Source: Bdellovibrionales bacterium (GTDB lineage Bacteria; Bdellovibrionota; Bdellovibrionia; Bdellovibrionales; UBA1609). Taken from it: DNA of 64,000 bases. Every line of letters begins with the position of its first letter. Within the stretch, counting starts at the first letter, position 1. Position numbers and translations under genes: made by a program. The stretch is taken from contig JADJVA010000020.1 of assembly GCA_016716765.1 (NCBI GenBank), positions 992,001 to 1,056,000 of the forward strand, written 5' to 3'. Under the pieces are notes generated by a model that was not told where the DNA came from, made no database searches, and saw nothing but the letters and a program-made list of their open reading frames with translations. This document shows, one piece after another, positions 9,841 through 20,286 of the stretch.

Positions 9841-12642
9841 TTATCTGCAGAGTTGAATGACGCGTCGATCCTGAGTTCTGTTCGAATCAATCTCTTCGAT
9901 CCACCTTCTCAGTGGATGCCCGGCGCACATGACTCTTTTTGCAGACACCGGAGGAATCTTTTCGCTCTCAATCTCCTTCATGCTTGATTTTGATTTTGTC
10001 TTTCCTCTTGTCTTGGTCTCAGACTTTGCAACCGAGGGGACTTTTTTCCCTCTGGTGCTCTCAGCCTTTTTTACTGTTTTTTTATCCCCACCAAGCTTCT
10101 GGTTGATAAGTCCCAGGGCCATTTCCAGAGTGAGTGACTCAGGGTTCATTTTCTCAATCAGTGAGGCGTTTATTTTGCCACACTTCACATAGGGCCCGTA
10201 CTTGCCCGAAAACAAGTTGATCTCCTCTCCTGTCTCCGGGTGTTTCCCTAACTCCTTCAAAGGCTGCGCCTTCCCTCGAAGCTTTTTCTCTTGAGCAAGA
10301 AGCTCCAGCGCAAAATTCAGGTCCACCAGAAAAAAATCCTGCGCTTTTGGCACGGACCGAAAATCTCCGTCGTGCACAATGTACGGACCAAACCGTCCAA
10401 GCCCCTTTTTGATTTCCTTTTTTGTCTCTGGATGAAGCCCAAGTACCTTCGGCAATTCTAGCAATTGAAGAGCCTGTTCAAGAGTCACGTCTTCGGGCGG
10501 AAGAGTGACAGGCAAAGCCATTCGCTTTGGTTTCTCATTCTCTCCTTGGCTGTCACCCAGCTGGACATAGGGTCCGTATCGACCCGACAACACATAAACA
10601 GACTTTCCCGTCACAGGATCCTGACCTAAGGCATCGGCCCCATTTATTTTTTGGTCTATCAGTTTATTGGCAATTTCAGAAGTGATGTCTCCCGGAAATT
10701 GATTGTCAGGCAAGGAAGCGCAGACTTCCTCTCCCGTTTTTGGCTCCACTCGACAAACATAAGCTCCGTAGCGCCCGATTCTGAAACTCAACTTTTCGAG
10801 CCCCTCTAAAACAATCGCACGTGAATCATCAGTTATTGATTTTTCCCTTTGGGCGACTTGGTTTCTGAGGCCACGATCTCCAAAGTAGACACTCTTCAAA
10901 TATTTTCTGTGATCCAGGTCCCCTTGAGCCACTTCATCCAAGGATTTCTCCATCTCAGAAGTGAAACTCACGTCGACGTAATCTGGAAGATGGTTGCTCA
11001 AAAGTTTTGATACCACAAGCGCGGTAAAAGTCGGAACCAGGGCATTGCTCACTTTCTTCACGTAACCCCGATCCTGAATTGTCCCGATGATGGCCGCATA
11101 AGTTGAAGGGCGTCCGATGCCTTCCTTCTCCATCGTTTGGACCAAAGTTGCCTCCGTGTATCTCGCTGGCGGCTTTGTCTCATGTTCGGTCGATTTTAAA
11201 TCACGACCGACAATCGTTTCTCCAACTTTCAGAGGAGGCAAGCGCACTTCTCTGTTGTCCAATGCGGCGTCAGGATCATCGCTTCCTTCGACGTAGGCTT
11301 TTAGGTATCCAGGAAATTCAATCGTCATACCCGAAGCTGAAAATACGGCATCTTCTACCGCAAACTTAACACTCACTTGTTTTTGACGGGCATTGACCAT
11401 TTGGCTGGCCACGGTCCGTTTCCAAATAAGATCATAGAGTTTAAACTGAGATCCATCGAGTTCTGCATCCTCTGGTTTGACAAACTGGGTCCCAGCCGGA
11501 CGAATTGCCTCATGAGCCTCTTGAGCCCCCTTCGCCTTCTTTCCTGAATAGTCACGCGGCGTTTCGGGAAGATAGTCCTTTCCATAAAGATCAAGGATGC
11601 AGCTCCGGGCTGCCTCAATCGCTTGCTGAGAGAGGTTCGTGGAATCTGTACGCATGTAGGTGATAAACCCTTTTTCGTAAAGCTTTTGAGCGAACTCCAT
11701 GGTTTCGCGAGAACTGTATCCCAGCTTGCGATTCGCTTCCTGTTGAAGGGTTGAAGTAATGAAAGGAGGATATGGTTTGCGCGAAACGGGCTTTTCTTCA
11801 ACCTCAGATACCTTGAACGGCTTTCCTTTGAGGCCAGTCACGAGTTTTTCGGCAGCTAATTGATCAAGGGCGACCACCGAAGAAGCCCTTTCGCTTGAAA
11901 GCTTCCCAGTCCGACTGTCAAAATCCTTTCCAACAGCTATCCTTTTATCTCCCAGACCAACCAAACGAGTTTCAAACTCGATTTTATCTTTTTCACACTT
12001 CGATGATATTCCCCAATATTGAGATTTCACAAAACGAATCCGCTGGTGTTCTCGTTCCGCAATCAGCCTCACAGCCACTGACTGAACACGTCCAGCCGAC
12101 AGCCCATAGGCAACCTTCTTCCAGAGCAAAGGAGAAATGGTGTAGCCCACCAAACGATCCAAAATACGACGTGCTTCCTGCGCTCTCACCAAATTTTCGT
12201 CGATATCACGAAAGCTGCTCAGAGCTTTTTCAATGGCACCTTTTGTGATCTCGTGAAAAACCATTCGCTTTATTGGAACGCGAGGTTTCAATACCTCAAC
12301 CAAATGCCAACTGATGCTCTCTCCCTCACGATCTTCGTCCGTTGCAAGAATGAGTTCGTCGGCATTCTTTAATTTGTCTTTTAATTCTTTGACAATTTTC
12401 AGCTTTGTTTTCGGAATGCAGTAAACAGGATCAAATCCCTCGTCCACATTCACTCCAAGGCTGGCCCACTGTTCCTTTTTTACCTTTTCAGGAATGTCCT
12501 TCGCAGATTGAGGCAAATCTCGCACATGTCCCATGCAGGACTCGACCACGAATCCTTTTCCTAAAAATTTCCTTATCGTTCGCGCCTTTGTGGGCGACTC
12601 AACGATGACCAACTTGATCCCGGTATCAGGTGATTTTGCCAT
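9841..12642 (-). CDS. topA: DNA topoisomerase I
   Basis: The TOPRIM domain opens with KLVIVESPTKARTIRKFLG and contains LATDEDREGESISWHL, the metal-binding acidic triad. The active-site tyrosine is in GFITYMRTDST. GRPSTYA and YVDVSFTSEMEKSLD follow. The C-terminus lacks zinc-finger cysteines and instead has at least four repeats of the G-R-[FY]-G-P-Y-[VI] type, then a Lys-rich tail. It relaxes negative supercoils. I place the start at MAKSPDTG (12642), where homology begins, rather than 14 codons upstream. Length, about 933 residues, is normal. Confidence 0.96.
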   Translation of the reverse strand: MAKSPDTGIKLVIVESPTKARTIRKFLGKGFVVESCMGHVRDLPQSAKDIPEKVKKEQWASLGVNVDEGFDPVYCIPKTKLKIVKELKDKLKNADELILATDEDREGESISWHLVEVLKPRVPIKRMVFHEITKGAIEKALSSFRDIDENLVRAQEARRILDRLVGYTISPLLWKKVAYGLSAGRVQSVAVRLIAEREHQRIRFVKSQYWGISSKCEKDKIEFETRLVGLGDKRIAVGKDFDSRTGKLSSERASSVVALDQLAAEKLVTGLKGKPFKVSEVEEKPVSRKPYPPFITSTLQQEANRKLGYSSRETMEFAQKLYEKGFITYMRTDSTNLSQQAIEAARSCILDLYGKDYLPETPRDYSGKKAKGAQEAHEAIRPAGTQFVKPEDAELDGSQFKLYDLIWKRTVASQMVNARQKQVSVKFAVEDAVFSASGMTIEFPGYLKAYVEGSDDPDAALDNREVRLPPLKVGETIVGRDLKSTEHETKPPARYTEATLVQTMEKEGIGRPSTYAAIIGTIQDRGYVKKVSNALVPTFTALVVSKLLSNHLPDYVDVSFTSEMEKSLDEVAQGDLDHRKYLKSVYFGDRGLRNQVAQREKSITDDSRAIVLEGLEKLSFRIGRYGAYVCRVEPKTGEEVCASLPDNQFPGDITSEIANKLIDQKINGADALGQDPVTGKSVYVLSGRYGPYVQLGDSQGENEKPKRMALPVTLPPEDVTLEQALQLLELPKVLGLHPETKKEIKKGLGRFGPYIVHDGDFRSVPKAQDFFLVDLNFALELLAQEKKLRGKAQPLKELGKHPETGEEINLFSGKYGPYVKCGKINASLIEKMNPESLTLEMALGLINQKLGGDKKTVKKAESTRGKKVPSVAKSETKTRGKTKSKSSMKEIESEKIPPVSAKRVMCAGHPLRRWIEEIDSNRTQDRRVIQLCR

Positions 12643-12871
12643 GAGTATTGTTATCTCCGATTTGACCAGAACCCTTCGCCGCACAAACTCTCAAGATATC
12701 TATATATAATCGATACAGACACGACCGATAATTAAAGTCAGCGCAGGGCTCCTTTTATTCTTTGATCTCTGGCAATAAGATAGGAGATGTCACGAAATAG
12801 ATTCAAGTCCTTATTGAGAAAAGGTAATATATCCCTTCATGACTCAGCGCAAACTCGACCTTGGAGCAGCC

Positions 12872-13663
12872 ATGAAAAGCCTCAGCCATTTGGTGGACCA
12901 CAAAATAAGGGTTCTATTTTCAGACATCGACGACACAATTACGACAAACGGAAAATTAAGACCTGAAGCTTACAGAGCAATTTGGGATCTACATGATCAT
13001 GGTATTTCTGTCGTGCCAGTCACGGGAAGGCCAGCGGGCTGGTGTGAAATGATTGCCCGATTCTGGCCCGTAGCTGGTGTCATCGGCGAGAACGGAGGCT
13101 TTTACTTTCGCTACTCGGCCGAAACAAAAAAAATGAAACGCTTCTTTTGCCTCGATGCAAAAACAAGATCTGCTCATCAAAAGGCGCTCGAAACAATAAG
13201 GGAGGAGATTCTCAAGGAAATTCCAGACTCCGCCGTGGCCTCCGATCAATTTACCCGCATCTGTGATCTCGCCATCGATTTTTGTGAGGATATTCCTCCC
13301 CTCAACAATCAAGCCATCAAGAAAATCGTCTCAATTTTCGAGAAGCATGGTGCCATAGCCAAAATCAGTTCAATTCATGTCAATGGCTGGTTCGGAGGCT
13401 ACGATAAACTTTCCACCTGTCAAGAATTCTGCCGCAATGAATTCGGTTGGAATTTGTCGGATCGCCTCAACGAAACCGCTTTTGTCGGTGACTCCCCCAA
13501 TGATGAACCCATGTTTTCATTTTTTAAGCATTCATTTGCCGTGGCAAATATCCGCAGTTTTGTGAATGATCTTAAATATCAGCCCCACTACGTCACGAAT
13601 GCAGAAGGCGGAGAAGGTTTTGCTGAACTTGCAAACAGGCTGCTTGTGACCAAACAAAGCTAA
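12872..13663 (+). CDS. HAD-superfamily (Cof/MPGP-like) phosphatase
   Basis: Motif I is FSDIDDTIT, motif II the T of VVPVTGRPAGW, and the last motif GDSPNDEPMF, so the protein is a HAD hydrolase of subfamily IIB with a cap between motifs II and III. Mannosyl-3-phosphoglycerate and sugar phosphatases have this layout; the true substrate is not readable. The cap has GENGGFYF, usual in this group. The ATG at 12872 has GGAG five bases upstream; an in-frame ATG at 12839 has a poorer site. It is a single gene between topA and tex. Confidence 0.85.
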   Translation: MKSLSHLVDHKIRVLFSDIDDTITTNGKLRPEAYRAIWDLHDHGISVVPVTGRPAGWCEMIARFWPVAGVIGENGGFYFRYSAETKKMKRFFCLDAKTRSAHQKALETIREEILKEIPDSAVASDQFTRICDLAIDFCEDIPPLNNQAIKKIVSIFEKHGAIAKISSIHVNGWFGGYDKLSTCQEFCRNEFGWNLSDRLNETAFVGDSPNDEPMFSFFKHSFAVANIRSFVNDLKYQPHYVTNAEGGEGFAELANRLLVTKQS

Positions 13664-13717
13664 TAAAACCAACGCCAACAAAATTAAATACGAGAGCAAA
13701 GATCGAGCGAGAGAGCG

Positions 13718-16195
13718 CTACCTCTCCCGTTTTGTGTTTCCCAATTGCAAAGCAGCGAACGGATTATTAAAGGGCTTCGCCGCAGGATGGCGCCCCTGTT
13801 GTTCACGATTGCGTTGCCTGTTATCTCCTCCACCTTTGTGAGGACCGGGCTTCTGTTGGCCACCGGCTTTGGCTCTGTCTCTATCTCTGTTGTTGCTATT
13901 GTCATTTTTATTATGGCTACCACGAGGGGCCGAGGCTCCAGCGGATCTACCTTCCTTCGAGCGATCGGCACGGCGAGGCTCGGCGGGGGGACGAGGCTCG
14001 GGCCTTCGTTCCGGCCTGTCTTCCAGCAGCATCGTGAGAGAAATTTGATTTTTATCCTTATCAACGCCCAAGACCTTTACGGTGACCTGATCCCCGGGTG
14101 CAACCACCTTGCGAGGATCATCAACAAAACTATGCGCCAATTGAGAAATGTGCACCAAACCATCCTGATGCACTCCAATATCCACAAACGCGCCGAAGTT
14201 AGTGACATTTGTAACGAGACCTGGACACACCATGCCATCCTTTAGGTCAGCTACCTCATGAATATCCTCTCTAAATTGAAATACCTTAAAAAGATCCCGA
14301 GGGTCCCTCCCTGGCTTCTTAAGTTCTTGAGTGATGTCATCAAAGGTAAATTCACCAATTAACTGGGCCCACTTGGGTTTCAGTTTTTCTAAGTTCGCGG
14401 CACTCTCGCCTGCCAATTGACGAGGCGTCAAGCCCAACTCATGGGCCATGTCCCGTACTGCCTGATACCTCTCAGGGTGGATTCCTGTTTCATCTAAAAA
14501 AGACTTGCCCCCGCGAATTCTCAAGAAACCGGCCGCTTGCTCAAATCCCTTCGTGGAAAATTTAGTCACATTTAAGAGATCTTGGCGATCTTGAAAAAGG
14601 CCATTTTTCTTTCGGTACTCAACAATGTTTTTGGCAAGGGCAGGACCGATGCCCGATACATACTGAAGCAAGGACTCGGAGGCGGTATTAAGGTCAATTC
14701 CAACTTGATTCACGCAGCTTTCAACGACGTCATGCAAAGATTTCTTCAACTGCACTTGACCCACATCATGCTGGTACTGACCAACCCCAATACTCTTAGG
14801 ATCAATTTTTACAAGTTCCGCCAGAGGATCCTGCAGCCTTCGTGCAATTGAAATTGCTCCGCGAACTGTGATGTCCAATTCAGGAAACTCTTCGCGTGCA
14901 ACATCAGAAGCTGAATACACACTGGCACCAGATTCGTTCACCATGATGACCGGTACGTCTGAACCAAGATCCTTCATCACTTTTCGAATAAACGACTCGG
15001 CTTCTCGCCCACCCGTTCCATTTCCAACCGCTATAGCTTCAATTTTGACCTGCTTAATCACTTCGCCGAAAAGTTTTTTCGCCGTTTCCTCAGCTCCATC
15101 TCCATGAACCTGAAGCACCGTTGATGACATATAAGAACCTGATTTATCCAGAAGGGCCAACTTACATCCAGTTCGAATACCTGGATCCACCCCGAGAACA
15201 ACCCGAGCACCATAGGGACTTGACATCAAGACTTTACGAAGATTTTCTGCAAAAACGAGAATTGCATCCAAATCTGCCTTTTCTTTCAGTAACCGATGAA
15301 CCTCATTTACAATTGATGGAATCACATGAACTTGCAGAGCAACTTTCGCCGCTTCCATCAAAAAAGCCTCAGCAACATGGCCCTTCGAGGAGCATGAAGC
15401 CCTCTCAAAATAGGATAACATCTTCGGCTCATCGGCCTCGATGGAAACCTTGAGCTCTTCTTCCTGCCAACCGCGCCGAATGGCCAAATAGCGATGAGAA
15501 GCCTTCGCCTGCTGAAGATTCTTTACTGACTCCTTGAAATCCGCATACATGTCAAATTTGGAGTGCGTTTTAAATTTTGTCGATTTTACCGAAGTCACAA
15601 TGCCGTGGGTCATAAACTCGGCACGGACTAACTCTCGAAGTTCAGTGCTGTTGTTAAGGCGCTCGACAACAATGTGTTGGGCTCCCCTCAACACTTCATC
15701 GTAGGTAGCGTAACCAGCCATGGGATTAATGAATTCTTTGGCCTTTACTTCGAGAGCTACACTGCCCGAACTCTCTCCATGCCCAACGGCCCACAGCCAA
15801 TCCGCCAGAGGCTCCAATCCCGCCTCGCGAGCCAAAGTTGCCTTTGTTTTCTTTTTTCTTTTATAAGGTCGGTAAAGTTCCTCGATATCTCCCAAATCCC
15901 AAGAACTCTCTATTCTTTCTCTCAGTGCCTGGGTCAGATTTCCCTGTTTCTCTATTTCAGAAAGGACAAAGCTTTTACGCTTTACCACCTCTGTCCAGGT
16001 CGCAAATGAATCTAAAATGCCCCGAATTTCCACTTCATCAAGGTTTCCGGTTTTTTCTTTGCGGTACCGAGCCATGAAAGGAACGGTAGCTCCCTCGGCA
16101 CTCAATTCAAGAACAGCTTGAATCGACCTCTCACCGATTTTAGGAAACGATTTATGAAAATAAACTTTGTAGCTCTGATCCAAAAGAACAGCCAT
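13718..16195 (-). CDS. tex: Tex-family RNA-binding transcription accessory protein
   Basis: The 825-residue protein has the Tex architecture: N-terminal helical domain (VPFMARYRKEKTGNLDE), YqgF/RNase H-like domain (LGVDPGIRTGCKLALLD), helix-hairpin-helix units (LNTASESLLQYVSGIGPALA) and a C-terminal S1 domain (GLVTNVTNFGAFVDIGVHQDGLVHIS). After the S1 domain comes an unusual tail of about 95 residues rich in Arg, Pro, Gly and Asn, probably disordered and RNA-binding. Tex proteins act on nucleic acids during transcription; their exact role is still unclear. The gene faces the HAD phosphatase gene. Confidence 0.95.
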   Translation of the reverse strand: MAVLLDQSYKVYFHKSFPKIGERSIQAVLELSAEGATVPFMARYRKEKTGNLDEVEIRGILDSFATWTEVVKRKSFVLSEIEKQGNLTQALRERIESSWDLGDIEELYRPYKRKKKTKATLAREAGLEPLADWLWAVGHGESSGSVALEVKAKEFINPMAGYATYDEVLRGAQHIVVERLNNSTELRELVRAEFMTHGIVTSVKSTKFKTHSKFDMYADFKESVKNLQQAKASHRYLAIRRGWQEEELKVSIEADEPKMLSYFERASCSSKGHVAEAFLMEAAKVALQVHVIPSIVNEVHRLLKEKADLDAILVFAENLRKVLMSSPYGARVVLGVDPGIRTGCKLALLDKSGSYMSSTVLQVHGDGAEETAKKLFGEVIKQVKIEAIAVGNGTGGREAESFIRKVMKDLGSDVPVIMVNESGASVYSASDVAREEFPELDITVRGAISIARRLQDPLAELVKIDPKSIGVGQYQHDVGQVQLKKSLHDVVESCVNQVGIDLNTASESLLQYVSGIGPALAKNIVEYRKKNGLFQDRQDLLNVTKFSTKGFEQAAGFLRIRGGKSFLDETGIHPERYQAVRDMAHELGLTPRQLAGESAANLEKLKPKWAQLIGEFTFDDITQELKKPGRDPRDLFKVFQFREDIHEVADLKDGMVCPGLVTNVTNFGAFVDIGVHQDGLVHISQLAHSFVDDPRKVVAPGDQVTVKVLGVDKDKNQISLTMLLEDRPERRPEPRPPAEPRRADRSKEGRSAGASAPRGSHNKNDNSNNRDRDRAKAGGQQKPGPHKGGGDNRQRNREQQGRHPAAKPFNNPFAALQLGNTKRER

Positions 16196-16277
16196 AATTC
16201 ACTCAATTATTATAGTTATTATTTGATAAGGACTATGAACAAAAAGATGAACTCCATTAGCAATCATAATCGCAACA

Positions 16278-16496
16278 TCACTTATGACGGTACATAATCA
16301 GTCCGTGCGAAGGGTCGTAGGGGGATACTCCAACGGTCACTTTATCTCCAACGACGACCCGAATATTAAAGCGTCGCATCTTTCCACAAAGTTTCGCCGA
16401 AATCTGAACATCATTCTCTAACTTAACCTTGTAGATTCCGCCAGCTGCAGCATCCACAATTTGTCCTTCCAATTGCGCCAAGTCATCTTTTGCCAT
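16278..16496 (-). CDS. infA: Translation initiation factor IF-1
   Basis: The 72-residue S1-like protein starts MAKDDLAQLEGQIVDA and contains VKLENDVQISAKLCGKMRRFNIRVVVGDKVTVGVSPYD, the standard IF-1 pattern. It binds the 30S A site during initiation. An upstream extension of the frame exists but the family start at 16496 is clear. The ending MYRHK is close to the usual YRxK end. A Lys-rich protein gene lies just upstream on the same strand. Confidence 0.95.
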   Translation of the reverse strand: MAKDDLAQLEGQIVDAAAGGIYKVKLENDVQISAKLCGKMRRFNIRVVVGDKVTVGVSPYDPSHGLIMYRHK

Positions 16497-16618
16497 GCAG
16501 GTACTTTTATCCTTATCTAAATCTAAAAATTCAAAAATCTCTAAAACCGAATTAAAATACAATGAAACAAAACTGATTAAATCCAACTTAACGCAGGACA
16601 GGAAAGAGCGCCGCGAAC

Positions 16619-17269
16619 CTATCGGTAATTAGAAATCAAATACCGAACTCCATCCTTAAACAAAACCTCAAGACGATCATTTTTATTCGCCAAAATATAA
16701 CCCCACCCCAAAACCTTGTGGTGAATGGCCGTCTTCGCCTCGTAAGTCCCGCGCATGCTATAGGGAGCTGACTCAATATCTTTTGCCTTACGGTTCAAAG
16801 ATGTCCATTTTTGCGCGAGCCGACCCAACTTTTCGGAAGCTTGCGACTTGGACCGCCCTGCTTTTCCAGCTACTTCGACTTCAGCGTTTACTTGTGTTTC
16901 ATTCTCAAGGCAAGGATCATTCGCAGCTAGCTCCCTTACTTTTGCCCCAGATTGGTTGCGATTCACGCTTTCCCTGCCCCGTCCTCTTTTGCCCCCAGCC
17001 TGGGTTTTACCTAAAACCGCCGGTTTGGAGCTTGCCTTGGTCATTGGCTCCGCTTTTGGCTTCTCTTTCTTCGCGACACTGATTTTCACCGCCTGCTTTG
17101 CGCTCGGATGCGGGGATTTCCCGTCTCGAAGAACCTTCGCCAAGGATTTCTTGGCTTTTTCTAATGGTTTGGCTGCAGCTGAAAGCTTTGACTTCACCTG
17201 CCCCTTCCGCTCACTCGATTTCTTTTTTAAAGTCTCTTTGCTCTTTGACATCTTTTCTTTTGACGGCAT
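16619..17269 (-). CDS. Lys/Ala-rich protein with a C-terminal beta-barrel-like domain
   Basis: The first 160 residues are low-complexity Lys, Ala, Ser and Pro, suggestive of nucleic-acid binding or a disordered linker. The last 45 residues (IHHKVLGWGYILANKNDRLE then VLFKDGVRYLI) resemble the small SH3-like domain found at the C-terminus of PcrA/UvrD helicases and in CarD-like proteins, where a H-x-x-[FL]-G-x-G turn is conserved. The similarity is by eye. A purine-rich GGGGGA precedes the ATG. It is followed by infA about 120 bp downstream. Function unknown. Confidence 0.65.
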   Translation of the reverse strand: MPSKEKMSKSKETLKKKSSERKGQVKSKLSAAAKPLEKAKKSLAKVLRDGKSPHPSAKQAVKISVAKKEKPKAEPMTKASSKPAVLGKTQAGGKRGRGRESVNRNQSGAKVRELAANDPCLENETQVNAEVEVAGKAGRSKSQASEKLGRLAQKWTSLNRKAKDIESAPYSMRGTYEAKTAIHHKVLGWGYILANKNDRLEVLFKDGVRYLISNYR

Positions 17270-17440
17270 CGTTAATCCCCCCGGGTAGCTGTCACCTCTT
17301 ACCGCAATTTCAATTAAATGGGTAGATTCAAAGGCGGTAAAAATGGATCTCCCAATATTCCTTCACAAATTAATGCTTTGTTTCACCGATTGTGACTGGA
17401 CTCAGCTTACTGTTAGAGTAGGCATTTTTTCAAAGGCCTT

Positions 17441-18523
17441 ATGAGGTTTCGATTGGGAATAATACTTGGCGACATAGTGAAAAGGTTTTCAGATCTCCTC
17501 GAACTTCGCCGAGGATCGGTCAAAACCGAATTGACCCGAATCAGCGATCCCGGTTCAGGAGAGACGGGATCAATCGCCTTTGCTTCAGGTCCGGAACACT
17601 TAGATAACTTGCGAACCGGAAATCCTTCCGCAGTGGTTATCCCGAAATCAGCAGAGCTTCAAATGAACGATATCCCTGAAGGAACGTCGGTCGTTCTGAG
17701 CCAAAATGTGAAACTCGCGATGGCTCTCGTCGCTAAAGAATTTTTTCCCCATCCGTTGGCGAAACAGACCTACGGAGGTGAGGGAGTGCATCCCAAAGCT
17801 GTCGTCGATCCAACCGCCCGGATTGGCCATCGAGTTACAATTGGTCCCCATTCAGTTGTCGGCCGAAATGTCATTATTGGGGACGATGTTTTCATTGGTC
17901 CCAATACAGTGGTCGAAGCCGGCTCAACACTCGGTTCCGGAACTTATCTTCATGCTCAGGTTTATATAGCCTACGATACCCACATCGGCCGCTATTGCGA
18001 AGTCCTCCCTCAATCGAGTCTTGGTTCAGAGGGTTTCGGTTACGCAACCGACGCTAAAGGACAACATCACCGGATCACACATTATGGGCGTCTTATTTTG
18101 GAGGATTTTGTTCACATTGGTTCTTGTGTCTGTATTGACCGGGGGACCTTCAAGGATTCCGTGATTGGGGCCGGAACAAAAATTGATAATCTCTGCCATC
18201 TCGGACACAACATCACGACGGGAAAAAACTGTTTTCTCACAGCTGGATTTATTTCCGCTGGATCAGCGACCTTGGGCAATAATAACTTTATGGGAGGGCG
18301 AACCTCGGTCGCAGGACACATTGTGATCTGCGACAATGTCCAAGCCGCAGGAGTGTCAACCATTCACAAAGATGTCCTTAAACCCGGAACCTACGGAGGA
18401 TATCCCTTTATTGCGCTGAAGGATTTCTTAAAAGTACAGGCCTCCCTCGTTCATTTGCCTCGGATGCGCCGCAATCTTTCTCAAATAATGAATAAGCTGG
18501 GCCTGACAGACGAGTCAGACTAA
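17441..18523 (+). CDS. lpxD: UDP-3-O-acylglucosamine N-acyltransferase
   Basis: The 360-residue protein has an N-terminal domain ending near GVHPKAVVDPTARIG, then a run of hexapeptide repeats forming a left-handed beta helix. The LpxD signature is present: SEGFGYATDAKGQHHRI, IDRGTFKDSVIGAGTKIDN and the catalytic His in LCHLGHNI. It adds the second acyl chain to UDP-GlcN in lipid A synthesis, which shows that the organism makes LPS. It stands apart from lpxA/lpxB/fabZ. metG follows on the same strand after about 95 bp. Confidence 0.95.
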   Translation: MRFRLGIILGDIVKRFSDLLELRRGSVKTELTRISDPGSGETGSIAFASGPEHLDNLRTGNPSAVVIPKSAELQMNDIPEGTSVVLSQNVKLAMALVAKEFFPHPLAKQTYGGEGVHPKAVVDPTARIGHRVTIGPHSVVGRNVIIGDDVFIGPNTVVEAGSTLGSGTYLHAQVYIAYDTHIGRYCEVLPQSSLGSEGFGYATDAKGQHHRITHYGRLILEDFVHIGSCVCIDRGTFKDSVIGAGTKIDNLCHLGHNITTGKNCFLTAGFISAGSATLGNNNFMGGRTSVAGHIVICDNVQAAGVSTIHKDVLKPGTYGGYPFIALKDFLKVQASLVHLPRMRRNLSQIMNKLGLTDESD

Positions 18524-18618
18524 GGAATACTGAGGAGTAATAAGAAAGACGGAACCTGATCGAAATGCACTCATTTGGTAAACCCGCGATTCATAGAGAC
18601 TCAAGAAAGGTTCATTCC

Positions 18619-20172
18619 ATGAAGCGATTCTACATCACGACTCCGCTCTACTATGTCAATGACCGTCCTCATATAGGAACGGCCTACACCACGATTATCG
18701 CTGACGTCTTGAATCGCTATCATCAGCTGTTCGGTGAGGAAACTCTTTTCCTGACGGGTACAGATGAGCACGGCCAGAAGTGCCAGCAAGCCGCCGAGAA
18801 GAGAAATCTCACTCCCCAGGCCCATTGCGACGACATGGTCCAGAATTTCAAAGCCGCTTGGAATAGCCTGAACATTAAATATGACATATTTTTCCGCACC
18901 ACCGACGATTATCACAAATCAGCCGTCCAAAAAATCCTGCAAGAGCTTTACGAGCGGGGTGATATCTACGAGGCCACTTACGAAGGCTGGTACTGTGTCA
19001 GCGAAGAAATTTTTTATACCGAAAAAGAAATCATTGATGGGAAAAGTCCAACGGGTAAAGAGGTTCAGCGAATTTCCGAAAAGAATTATTTTTTCAAAAT
19101 GTCCAAATACCAAAATACCCTCATCTCTCACATTCAAAATAATTCTGAATTTATTCAGCCAGAAAGTCGACGAAACGAAGTTCTAGGTTTCCTAAAAAAA
19201 CCGCTCAATGATTTGTGTATCAGTCGTCCGAAGAGTCGCTTGAGTTGGGGAATTGAAATTCCTTTCGATCGCGACTATGTCACCTATGTGTGGTTTGACG
19301 CTCTGCTCAACTACGCAACGGGCGTTGGTTTGCGACAGGAAGGCCAGGATTCTCAGTTCAAAAAGTGGTGGATGGAGACGAGGCCAATCCACATTCTCGG
19401 AAAGGACATTATCACCACTCACTCAGTCTACTGGACCACTATGCTTCTCGCGATCGGTATCCCTCTGCCGACCACGATTTTTGCTCACGGGTGGATTCTT
19501 AACAAGGACAACGCCAAGATGAGCAAATCATCAGGAGAGGTCATTGATCCCTTGAGTATGAAAGACTTGGTTGGAGTGGACGCCTTCAGGTATTTTCTTG
19601 TTCGTGACATTCATTTTGGAAACGATGCCCCCTTTTCTCAGAGCCTTTTGATCAATCGAGTGAATACCGATCTTGCCAATAATCTTGGAAACCTTCTCAG
19701 TCGGACGGCCAATCTGATCACCAAGTTTTTTGACGCAAAGGCTCCTCAGTCTTCAGGCCAAGACGAAAAATCTCAAAATGTCAGAGCGATTGCATTGGCA
19801 ACAGCAGGGGAAGTTCGCCGTGACATCGAAAGGCTGGCGCCTAGCTATGCCCTCGAACACATCGTCAAACTTCTCAACGAAGCCAACCGCCACCTAGAAG
19901 AGACGGCTCCATGGAAGCTTGCCAAAGAGAACTTGGAAGCAGCAGGCCAATCTCTTTACACGGCTCTTGAGTGTTTGCGAATTTCGGCCATTCTACTGCA
20001 TCCGGTCATGCCGTCGAAAATGGAAGACTTACTGGATCGCCTCGGAAAGTCCAAAAATGATTTTTCTCTGGCGTCTCAGTGGGGCGTCATCCCAAAGGGA
20101 GCCCCTATTTTGAAAGGCGATCCTCTCTTTCCTCGATTGGACAGCTTAGATAGTAATGGCTTGGAATCATAG
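18619..20172 (+). CDS. metG: Methionyl-tRNA synthetase, zinc-knuckle-less type
   Basis: The 517-residue enzyme has the HIGH motif as PHIGTAY, the KMSKS loop as AKMSKSSGEV and the catalytic-domain elements FLTGTDEHGQK and YVWFDALLNYATGVG. The connective peptide starts with GWYCVSEEIFYTE but lacks the paired CxxC knuckles, as in the shorter metal-free MetRS class. An anticodon-binding helical domain follows; no C-terminal dimerisation (EMAPII-like) domain is present. I use the ATG at 18619, with AAAGG eight bases upstream, not the longer frame at 18565. Confidence 0.95.
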   Translation: MKRFYITTPLYYVNDRPHIGTAYTTIIADVLNRYHQLFGEETLFLTGTDEHGQKCQQAAEKRNLTPQAHCDDMVQNFKAAWNSLNIKYDIFFRTTDDYHKSAVQKILQELYERGDIYEATYEGWYCVSEEIFYTEKEIIDGKSPTGKEVQRISEKNYFFKMSKYQNTLISHIQNNSEFIQPESRRNEVLGFLKKPLNDLCISRPKSRLSWGIEIPFDRDYVTYVWFDALLNYATGVGLRQEGQDSQFKKWWMETRPIHILGKDIITTHSVYWTTMLLAIGIPLPTTIFAHGWILNKDNAKMSKSSGEVIDPLSMKDLVGVDAFRYFLVRDIHFGNDAPFSQSLLINRVNTDLANNLGNLLSRTANLITKFFDAKAPQSSGQDEKSQNVRAIALATAGEVRRDIERLAPSYALEHIVKLLNEANRHLEETAPWKLAKENLEAAGQSLYTALECLRISAILLHPVMPSKMEDLLDRLGKSKNDFSLASQWGVIPKGAPILKGDPLFPRLDSLDSNGLES

Positions 20173-20286
20173 ATTTGAACCCTCGAGAAACTACTGGCCA
20201 AGAAGTGATCTTTAATTCATAACCTGGAATCATTGAAAGACGCTGGTCAACAGTGGTCAACCCAAGTCACTCCCAAGGAGGCTCTC

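Noticed and set aside
9666..9890. Minus-strand frame of 74 codons with a hydrophobic stretch
   Set aside because: It overlaps the topA end, has no good ribosome-binding site and contains the 19-bp palindrome; it is more likely intergenic.
13745..14245. Plus-strand frame of 166 codons opposite tex
   Set aside because: It mirrors the Arg/Gly-rich tail of Tex and arises from its codon bias.
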